Assembly: GCA_019188255.1 (NCBI GenBank)
Contig: JAETXT010000005.1
Span: 124,001-188,000 of the forward strand
DNA: 64,000 nucleotides
Direction of reading: 5' to 3'
From: Verticillium longisporum
Lineage: Eukaryota > Ascomycota > Sordariomycetes > Glomerellales > Plectosphaerellaceae
How positions within the stretch are numbered: the first letter of the stretch is position 1; the number at the start of each line of letters is the position of its first letter. A program made the position numbers and the translations under genes. Of this stretch, positions 35,476-44,371 are shown piece after piece. The notes beneath the pieces were generated by a model. The model was not told the DNA's origin and searched no databases. It saw only the letters and a program-made list of their open reading frames with translations.

Positions 35476-36587
35476 TTACTTACGGCGGTTCTGCTGCATC
35501 ATGAGAATCTGGACCATGCGGATGAAGATGTTGAGGAAGTCAAGCTCGAGTGAGATGCTCTCGTTGACGGGGTCCTTCTTGATGGCACCAGCCTCGGCGA
35601 GACGGGCGTGGTACAGAACCTTCTGAACATCGTACAGAGTGAAGCCGCCGAAGACAGCCAGGCCACCGTACAGCCAGAGGTTCTCGGTGAAAGCCAAGGT
35701 CCTCACGGCGGTGGCGGGAATCACGAGAGGCGCGAGTCCGGAGGCCGCGACGATAGCAGCACCAGCCAGGAGAGGTCCGCCAATGTAGAGGTACTTCTCC
35801 TGCTTGGCGGTGGCGCCGACGATGGAAATGCTGCCCATCATGGCAACAGTGTAGAGACCGGCGCGGGCGATGAGCGCACCAGGGACGAAAGCCAGGAGGG
35901 GCGCGACGAAGGCAGCCTGAGTGGCGTTGAAAGCGGTCCAGAGGGCGTACTTGGGAATGTAGCTAGACATTGTCAGTGAGGTTCCATCAGGCCGGTTTCG
36001 AGGATTGCTTACTTGTCAGGCGAGATAGACCGAGTTCCGATCATGGTCGCGAAGCTAAGGGCGAGACCGCCAATGCCGACAACCCAGGGGTTGGTCACCA
36101 TGAGGCGGTAGACGAAGCCGGTGTTGATCATTTGGCGGGCAGTCAGAGCGATGATGCCGACGCCGAGACCAGTGTGCAGGAAGGTGCTGTTGAGGTATTC
36201 GCGCTCGAAAGGCGGCATGCCGCCATCTTCCCTCATCTCGCGGTTGAAGACGGCGTTGATAGCCACGAGGGTGCCACCGAAGATGGCACCGCCGACGACC
36301 AGTTTGCGCACATTGCTGCCGCCTTGCTGGCTCTGGGTGTAGGTCTGCTGGGTGAAGCTTCTCGCACCATTGCGGAAGGTGCTGCGCGCAACAATCGAGG
36401 ATGTTGTCAGTCCCGTTGTCGCAGTAGTGCGGGCACTGAAGAAGGCGGAGGAAAGCTTCTGTTTCGGCGAGGCCTGGTGGAAAGCCCGGGAGGCGGTCGT
36501 CCGGAAGGCAGCGGATTTTGACAATTCGGGGAGGCGCTGCACCAGGCGCGCAGGCCCTTGGCGCATTGTGATATTGAAGGACATCAT
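35476..36587 (-). CDS. Mitochondrial Bax-inhibitor-1/GHITM-type membrane protein
   Basis: Two exons, 36587-36013 and 35962-35476, give 353 aa; the 50-nt intron has GTAAGC, CTGAC and CTAG. The first 80 residues are rich in Arg, Ser, Thr and Ala and poor in acidic residues (RLVQRLPELSKSAAFRTTAS), a mitochondrial presequence pattern. About seven hydrophobic segments follow, for example LVVGGAIFGGTLVAINAV, TGLGVGIIALTAR, VVGIGGLALSFATMI, AAFVAPLLAFVPGALIARAG and LYIGGPLLAGAAIVAAS. The C-terminal NESISLELDFLNIFIRMVQI is the hallmark of the BI-1/TMBIM family. The presequence points to the inner-membrane GHITM (TMBIM5) branch, known in animals for effects on cristae and cation exchange; the fungal role is not established. 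A second ATG lies one codon downstream (36584). Confidence 0.92.
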
Positions 36588-37679
36588 GAGAGGCCCTTCT
36601 GTATGTTGAATAATCGATCGGTGGAGTTCAGATGTCGAGAAAAGAAATCTGTTCGATGGAGGGGAAGGTCGATGACTTGTTCAAGTACCTCAGGCACGGG
36701 CGGGAGGAGGAGAAGAGCTGCGCGCGGAGGCAAGGATTTGATGACGTTCCGGGGTGAAGCTTGGGCCAGATTTGCTGACCTAACAAGACTTTTCTGGTCA
36801 GCAGCACAAGGCCAGAATTCAGTGGAAGCTTCCGAGGCACACTGAGGGCGGGCGAACCGGACTTTTGCCGTAAGTCCGCTGCAGTATCACCAGCCACCTC
36901 GGCTGTGCTTGATGAATGAGGAACGGCAAAGAAGCAACCTGATGTTTTCAAAGGTTTCGCAGTAGATGTGCCCAGACCATTTGATAGATGTACGAGAATT
37001 TCCCAATTGGCGACCCAATTTTCATGACACCTCCGGGCTTTTCATCTCAGTATCCAATTGGTTTAAAATCTGCCTCCTTTGCCAGGCAGTCATGGTTTGG
37101 CACCATCGATGTAACGAACATCCAAACGATTAACCAGCGTCAAATCGGGTTCTTGGCTTGAACAGCAACATGCAACATTTCATAGTCTTCACACGCACGT
37201 TTATGCAAGCATTTGCGCCTGCGAATCCACGAAGGAGGATGTGGCGAAACGCTGCGTGCTTTGACACTTTGCGGAAAGGTTACCCCTGGTCACCATGTGT
37301 CCTGCGTCCATTACGTCCGATTTTGGTCAATGGATCAGCCACACGATTACCATCTGCGTGCCGGTTGCGGCTGTTGAGCCTGCAACCTGTCTTGGTAGCA
37401 TGATGGGGCGGCAAGTGAGGTGCCTATCCAGGCAAGGATGATCTCTATTATCACTTACAGGTGAACAATCTAGTATAGTGTCGCTGGACGTTTAAAGGAA
37501 GCAGCAACTGCCGCCTTCGCCGTAGCCTCATTCCTTGTGCCGGCCAACGGATCTCTCCTAGGACTTCCCCCCTTCGCCTCTGTCATCGTGATATCCAGTC
37601 TCTTCTTTTTCTCGACGTCTGCATCGCCGCGATACCTTCGGACGATTTTTCTTCTTGCACCACACAACAGTCGGTAACC
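36588..37679. other. Intergenic region with two outward promoters
   Basis: About 1.1 kb lie between the divergent GHITM-type gene and the small secreted protein gene. The last 150 bases are pyrimidine-rich, as in fungal leaders. No gene is seen. Confidence 0.5.
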
Positions 37680-38012
37680 ATGCGACTATCGCCAACTCTC
37701 ATGGCACTAGCCTACCAGGTGGCCGCTGTTGCTTCTGTACCGCTACATCAAGCTCAAGCGCCTCTCGTTTCACCAGCAGAACCTCAGACTGGGACTGCAC
37801 CATCACAGGACACGAAAAAAGCAATTGCCAGGCCGATAAGCATTGGCGAGGGATGGTATATAAGTACTGATCGCTGGCTGGCCAAGACCGACGGCGAGAA
37901 GCCGACGAACAAAGCAACGACTTCGGTAGCCTACTGCTTTTGCTCAGAAGGAAACGTGTGCTGCAACTCGCCCCATGGCGTGCAATGCGATTTCGGCATC
38001 TGCGGCATCTAG
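37680..38012 (+). CDS. Small secreted six-cysteine protein, effector-like
   Basis: A single exon encodes 110 aa. The N-terminus MRLSPTLMALAYQVAAVASV is a plausible signal peptide with cleavage near the following PLHQAQA. The middle is polar and Pro/Thr/Lys-rich. The C-terminal 30 residues hold all six cysteines in the spacing C-x-C-x5-CC-x7-C-x4-C (YCFCSEGNVCCNSPHG, then QCDFGICGI), which would allow three disulfides. Size, signal peptide, and cysteines clustered at the C-terminus fit the small secreted proteins of plant- or insect-associated fungi, some of which act as effectors. I do not recognise a named family. The ATG at 37680 has a good context (ACCATGC) and a pyrimidine-rich leader. 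No intron is needed. It sits about 1.2 kb upstream of the endoglucanase on the same strand. Confidence 0.75.
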   Translation: MRLSPTLMALAYQVAAVASVPLHQAQAPLVSPAEPQTGTAPSQDTKKAIARPISIGEGWYISTDRWLAKTDGEKPTNKATTSVAYCFCSEGNVCCNSPHGVQCDFGICGI

Positions 38013-39244
38013 ACGGTTACGTCACCAAGCCCCAAAGAGATCTCTTGGCCGGGTCTCCCGCTTCACGGCACCTCGATCTCGGCCGGCAATCGTTATCGCT
38101 ATCGATGATGCGAACCACGAGGTGACATTGGATCGCGCCAGTGGATGCGTCTGACAATTGACAGTCGACCTCGCCATACCCAAACAAGTATTGCTGGCGT
38201 CTCGCCTGCTCACATTGCCGAGTCTCCGCTGTACTGGGTTGTGTGCAGGCCCCAGCCGCTCTTCCGCGAGCGACTTCTAATTTAATTAATTTGTGAAGGT
38301 TTCCGGTCAGGGGCATCAAGGGGTGGCGCCGGCGTCTCGGACGCACAAGGACTTCCCTGGAGACGGGGAATGCAGATTCAACCAACACCTTTTGCAGCGA
38401 CGTGCGAAGGCAGAAATAGGGGGGTTGAAGCAAAAAAGAACCCACTTTGCCACCAGTTTCATACGTTGCAAGCTGACAGAAGGATCGTGGTGAGCAGTCG
38501 GTCTGCGCCGCAGGTGTGCGCCGCCTGTCAGATTAGGCTTGAAGTTTAATGAGACTCAGAATCCCCACAGTCCGTTCGTCTCATGTTGCTCGCGATGTAG
38601 TTTACGAATCCACGATGCATCTCGATTCAATACTACCTCAAGATTTCTTAGCACTTTCAATGTTGCAATGCTTGTTGCTTGATACTTGTGCGCGACAGAA
38701 AGTCTTCCAGTGCCGTGGGCCCCTGGCCCCATTCTGACCTGACTATCCTTGACAGCACCAACTGGCTAAGCCGTAAATCGTCTCAAACTCCCGCATCAAT
38801 CTCCCAACTGCGCCTATTTCCAACTCCTCCCAAGGTCCAGCCAGTCGTGGATTGCGGGGGTCCAACGGCTATCCGTCGCCGGACTCGTGCCTGCGTCACT
38901 CCACACGCTCTTTTACATGGTGCGCGTGGCCTGAAGCCATGTCCCACCCGTCAGGTCCTTGGCTGCAGTGAGCCCAGAATGTCCATCGGCCAAATGAAAA
39001 CTACCAGGGGCTAAAACCAGCTCAGCTTGGCTCATTCGAGAACCCGACTCATCCGCGATAGGTATAAGGCAAGGCTGGCTGGCTGTTGCTGTCCCTGAGT
39101 CTTGGGACCGAACTTCATCCTTTTTTGCCTCCTGTTCATATCGGGCCTTTCTAACCTTCAGTCACTCTTTTTTGCGTTTGAGCCTTGGTGCTTTGATTCG
39201 TCTATACACTCATTTCATCTGACATTCTTTTCGAACCCGCAACG
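38013..39244. other. Intergenic, GH45 promoter region
   Basis: About 1.2 kb upstream of the endoglucanase gene. It holds a TATA-like TATAAGG at about 39063-39069 and a C/T-rich leader from about 39100. No gene is seen. Confidence 0.5.
39063..39069 (+). promoter_or_regulatory. TATA-like box of the GH45 gene
   Basis: TATAAGG lies about 180 bp upstream of the ATG at 39245 and ahead of a C/T-rich leader, a usual arrangement for a strongly regulated cellulase gene. Assigned by pattern and position only. Confidence 0.45.
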
Positions 39245-40461
39245 ATGCTCACCCAGTCATACCTGAGCCTTGCTCTGGCCCTTGCGGCCCCAGCCGTCGT
39301 CAACGCCGTCTCTGGTAGCGGCCATTCGACGAGGTACTGGGACTGCTGCAAGCCCTCCTGCGCTTGGGGTGGCAAGGTGAGAAGCCCGGCATGGCTCGAG
39401 AGATCACCGACTAACTTCGTTTTCCTCTAGGCCTCCGTCTCGGCCCCTGTCCTGACCTGCGACAAGAACGACAACCCGCTGACCGACCCCAACGCTAAGA
39501 GTGGTTGCGACGGTGGTGGTGCCTTCTCTTGCACGAACAACTCACCCTTTGCCATCAACGATGACGTCGCCTTCGGTTTCGCCGCCACGGCCATCAACGG
39601 TGGTTCCGAGGCCAGCTGGTGCTGTGCCTGCTACGCGTGGGTTCCCCTTCTGTGACACGGAGTGAGCGTGAGCCGTGCTAACAGATCGATGATAGTCTTA
39701 CATTCACGACCGGCCCCGTCGCCGGTAAGAAGATGGTCGTCCAGTCTACCAACACTGGTGGCGACCTGGGCAACAACCACTTCGATATCATGATGCCCGG
39801 TGGTGGTACGTTACAGCTCAATCCCGTCGGTTAGGAACCAGCACACTAACGTAAAGTTGAAGGTCTCGGTATCTTCGACGGCTGTTCCCCACAGTTTGGC
39901 GGTATCCCTGGCGCGCGCTACGGCGGCGTCGGCTCGCGTTCCGAGTGCGATGGCATGCCGGGCCTCCTCAAGGACGGCTGCCAGTGGCGCTTCGACTGGT
40001 TCAAGAACGCCGACAACCCCGACTTCACATTCGAGCAGGTGCAGTGCCCCAGCGAGCTGGTCGCCATCTCGGGATGCCGCCGTGCCGATGACAAGAATTT
40101 CCCCGCGTTCAACATGATCGGAAACTCGGCGCCCAAGCCCACGACCACCAGCAAGCCTGCCACTACTAGCAAGCCCGTTACAACCAGCAAGCCTGTCACG
40201 ACCAGCAAGCCTGTCACGACCAGCAAGCCCGTGACGACCAGCAAGCCCGCCACGACCAGCAAGCCCGCCACGACCAGCAAGCCCGCCACGACCAGCAAGC
40301 CCGCTACGACCAGCAAGCCCGCAGGCGGCTGTCCATCTGAGCCCCTTGTGGCTGCTTACGGCCAGTGCAACTCGGAGAAGAGCTGGGCTGCGGCCAAGCC
40401 GTGCGCAAAGGGACTCCGTTGCGTCAAGCAGAACGACTGGTACTCTCAGTGCCTGCCTTAG
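39245..40461 (+). CDS. GH45 endoglucanase with linker and CBM1
   Basis: This secreted enzyme cuts internal beta-1,4 bonds of cellulose with inversion. Four exons, 39245-39376, 39431-39636, 39696-39805 and 39863-40461, give 348 aa; donors are GTGAGA, GTGGGT and GTACGT, and the last acceptor is a less usual AAG. The signal peptide is [20 protein letters not shown]. The GH45 signature [14 protein letters not shown] carries the catalytic Asp, and the second Asp is in [12 protein letters not shown]. Many cysteines mark the double-psi beta-barrel fold. The linker is ten copies of a six-residue unit (A/V)TTSKP, expected to be O-glycosylated. The C-terminal 40 residues ([20 protein letters not shown], then NDWYSQCLP) form a CBM1 cellulose-binding module. 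Expression is probably inducible by cellulose, from family knowledge. Confidence 0.95.
40141..40320 (+). repeat. Coding minisatellite, 18 bp x10 (linker of GH45)
   Basis: Ten in-frame 18-bp units encode [18 protein letters not shown]. The central and distal copies are nearly identical at the DNA level (for example ACGACCAGCAAGCCC), so copy number can change by slippage or unequal exchange without loss of frame. Confidence 0.9.
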
Positions 40462-43400
40462 ACCGACGAGGGATAGCTGTGGCAGCGAGTGGGGGTTGAA
40501 TGGGCTTCAGGCTTCCTTAAGCCACCTCGACAACGACCCTGGACATCTGACCATCGGCATCTGGGGAACATGGCTCCTGCATTCAGGGCTACCTGACGCC
40601 CTTCTCTGGTTTTCTTCTTCTTCTCTTCTCTTGATGTTTCTTGGGCTATTGTCTGTTAGTTGTTAGCTAGACGAGCCTAGGAACAGATATGATATTGTTG
40701 TACTCATTATAACATGATCGCTCAACTCGAAACAAATAAGCCAACAGAACTTTGCTGCTCCCATGGAATCGCGCGAGTTTATTTTCTTGCAACAATCTGA
40801 TCTACTTCCCTGGAACAGACGGAGGCGGCACGATGAGTTGTAGATGACCTTACTCAGGTGGGCAGGTGACAGTCCGAAGTGAAATGCAAGGGAAAGGAGT
40901 TCGAGACCGCAAGATTGGTGCCCCGCTTTCCAAATGCACCAGCAACAAGGCACGCGCGACTCGTCAGTATCAGCGTGACGAGCGGGAGATGTGATGCCAG
41001 GAAGGGAGCTCGGGCCAGCGCTAGAAGTGGTCTCAGGGCTTCTCGAAGAGTAACTGTGAGACGCTAAAGAACCTAAAGGAGGTGGTCAAGGCGCATGACC
41101 AGTGTCTGGTTACCTCCTTTGGCGACAGTGGGGGGTTTAGATGCTGTTACAAGGAACTGTACGGAGAGAGAGGGGCAAGCAAGATTAGAGGCATCCAGCG
41201 CAGCCCTGAATGGAGGTACGTTTCAAGTGTCTGCCAATTTCCACATGCACCGAGCACACCAAGTCGTAGTTTGTGTCTTACTTCTTCATCTCGAAGACCC
41301 GAGAACGGAAGGCGATGACGGTGATGATGTAGAAAGAGGCAGATGGCCGACACGTGGCGCAGCGCCATCACGATGGGTTGGACTTACAGCATGCGACAAA
41401 GGATACACGAGCAAACGGTCTGCCCGAAAGAAGCAATTCCAACCCGCCGCCGCGGAAATTCTTGTAGAGCACCACAGTCACTGGCACCCCATTCACAGCA
41501 GGTGCCAGCAGGATGGATGTAGGTGTGAGTGAGTGACCAGCGCCCTGCGGCTGGCGTGTGACACTCGAGCACGGTTCCGTCGCACCAAAACTTTGCGATC
41601 CGCCTTCCTGCATCCCCGGCGAAAGAGGGGGCGGCAAGCTCGCCTCTTCGCACGTTATCTCTGGCTGCAGCGAGCCGGCGTCCACGGAAGGCAATCTAGT
41701 AAAGAAAGCGTCCCTCTTAGAATAGCGCGACAACAGCAGGAGGGTGGGCATTGCATTTTTGCCAGCCTGGCTTGCAGGGTAGGATAGCGCGGGACATGGT
41801 GTAGGGAGGAGGGCGCTTCGGAAGAGCTAGGACCAGGCGGGAAAGCGGGAGAGGTCGAGGTGTGGACAAAGTCTCTCTTCTAGCAGCAGTCCAAGGTCTT
41901 GTGGTCACCATCGCCAAGCCTGCCGTTGGGTGACCGAGTATTTCCGCTGGCTGAATGAAGAAGCGGTGACGAGCTGGCGACTGAGAAAGGACTCGCAGTT
42001 GGAGGCTCTTGGCAGCGTTGATCTGCTAAAGAATCGCGAGCCGTGGACCCCAAGAGAGATGAGGGAAAAGGAAGACCGTAGCTTGGGGCAGGGTAATTGT
42101 GTGGGCGTTCGGGTGTTTCTTTGGGTGGGCTTCTCCCGGGCTTCCAACGGCCTTCCATCTGCTTTCCACCCGGTTTCCATGCGTTCATCCATGCAATGCA
42201 GCTTGCAGCCAGGGCAGAAGGAAGATACTGTCGTGCCACCCACCAGCCGACATGTGAAGGGTGACACAACCGTTCTGACTGACGCCTCTTCGGTCCCGTT
42301 GTTTTCTCAATAGTTGTCAATCGCCAGAAGGACAGGAATGTTGAGACGGAGGGCCTCCCTCATCAACAAGGCACGTTAGCCATGCCATGTGAGACGTTCG
42401 GTCGTGAGCGAAGGGGGATCGGTATGGATGGTGCCGAGGCCAGAGTCCGAGCCAAGCGAGCGGAAACGGACGGACGTTGTTTCGACCGTGATGCTGCCAT
42501 AACCGAACCCCTGTGATCGGGAGCGTCTTGCCTTTTCCGCTGTCTGCCACCTGCACGGCGTCAGACCAGGTATCCTAGCCTCGGGTCTTCATTTACTATG
42601 CTTTCGCCAGCCGCCATCGCGAGTCGTGAGGTGCGTCAGAGAGCAAGAAAGGAGAGTAATGTAGGGCCTCAGTCCTGTCCAACAGGCGCAGTCCTGTCCA
42701 ACAGGCGCAGTCCTGTCCAACAGGCGCAAAAAGTCATGCCCCTCTTCGATTCAGATCTTGGCGATAGACAAAGCCTGTCGTATCGTGCCTTGCCTACCAT
42801 CTACCAGGTATCTGCCCTGAAAACCTCAGGTAGGTGAGGGAGGTGGTAGGGACCTTGGTCCTTGGGCCAGCTTCAAGCAACAACAGGCGCAGTGCCACCC
42901 CCTGGCAGGAAGCAGCACCCCAGCCCATGATTCACAGCCAGAGCTCGATGACAGGGTAGACAGGAAGGAGTCCCGGCGCAGAGGGCAGCAGAGAGGCAGG
43001 TGCCGCGTGCCCCACCTGTGCGCGTCATCCCAGAGTGTGGCCCGTGGCCCGACGACCCCTACATTCTTCCTCCTCCGTTCCATGTCTCGCTCATGCCGCA
43101 CCCCCGGCGCCCCTCTGGCCCTCCCGAGCGCTGCCCTGTGCTCCAGCGGTCCAGCACCCAGAGGTACAGCACTGAGCCGCCGACGCTGGTCATTTTGGGC
43201 ATCGTAATCCCAAAAATTCCCCACGTTTCCGAATCCCTCCACCTGAGAGATACCTAACCTTCTTCCATCCTCAAGCCCCTCACTGTACCTACCTACCTCC
43301 TCCTTACCGCACCTCACCCATCCTACAACACGTCAACAACTAGGGAGCCGGAGTACGATACCAATTTTCCAAGGCGCCCATCTGAACACATCTAAATCAT

Positions 43401-44371
43401 TTCAAAAGTGGTCTTATATCCCTCCATTTTGGCACACGTCTTTGTTCCTTGCTTCCGCTGCCGATTGCCGCCACCTTTCATCGCGTTTTTGCTTGTTCTC
43501 GCAACGTGCTGCGACCACACTCCGTTTGCGGCTCGACCGTGATCTTGCTTAAGCCAGGAAACTTCTCAGCTGGCCACCTCGGCATACCTGCTCGCCAACA
43601 TTCCCAGTATCTGTATTTGCCGTCTGTCCCATCACTGCTAGCCAGCTTAAGCTAATCCTGACGAGCTTTCGCCCCTCCTTCGGTTCAGCCTCTCGCAACC
43701 AGACCCCGATCATCGCTCGAATCCTCCTCCCGATCGTCGCTCCCCCGCACTTTTGCCTCTTGGAGGAAGTTGACTGCCAGGCCACCCGATCGGCTGTCTG
43801 TATCACGAGGCGACTTTCAACGTCTACTATCACAGTCCGAGCTCCATTGCGTTTTCGGAGCTCGCCTGATCTACCATCGGCTCTTCGTGCCCATTGCAAG
43901 ACACCAAGCACCACCGCCAATCCTCACAACGTCAGCTATAACAACACGAGAACACGAGAAGCGACCGTGAAGACGGCTGGATATTGGATCAATCGATCAA
44001 CCACATAAAAATACCCGCGTTGCCCAGCAGCCGCTCCCTCTTGGGACGGACTCTTCCAACCCTTGGTAGAGGCGTGTGAGCATGCATCACCCCCGCCCGG
44101 CCTTTCTCCCGATCACCGGTACCAGCAACCTGGATACCCAAGAGCAGAGTCACCCCGACGGAGCAGCATCGTAAGCTTAAGGCGTCTAAACGAAAGACGA
44201 ACCCGACAGAGCAGCATCGCAGGCCGACGCAGTCTGTTCCCGACCCCAAACAATCCAGTCCGTCCGAGCCCTGGCCCTTCGCCCTACTAAGGGTGAGGAC
44301 CAATCCGACGGCATATCATATCCTTGAATCTGGCCTCGCCACGGCCGCGACCGCGAAATCCCCTCCGCAAC
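40462..44371. other. 3.9 kb intergenic region with possible 5' exon of the F-box gene
   Basis: No supportable gene from 40462 to about 44060. A 19-bp triplicate lies at 42671-42727. From 44063 to 44290 a plus-strand frame is coding-like, Arg/Ser/Pro-rich (RRSSIVSLRRLNERRTRQSS), ends in TAA and is in the same frame as the ATG at 44372. It may be a 5' exon or upstream frame of the next gene, but I found no convincing splice connection. Confidence 0.45.
42671..42727. repeat. Tandem repeat, 19 bp x3
   Basis: Three perfect head-to-tail copies of a 19-bp unit beginning AGTCCTGTCC and ending AACAGGCGC. Each copy carries a short imperfect inverted repeat (CCTGT / ACAGG), so single-stranded forms could fold into a small hairpin. 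Confidence 0.85.

Noticed and set aside
39918..40316. Minus-strand frame made of [12 protein letters not shown] repeats
   Set aside because: It is the antisense translation of the TTSKP linker of the GH45 gene.
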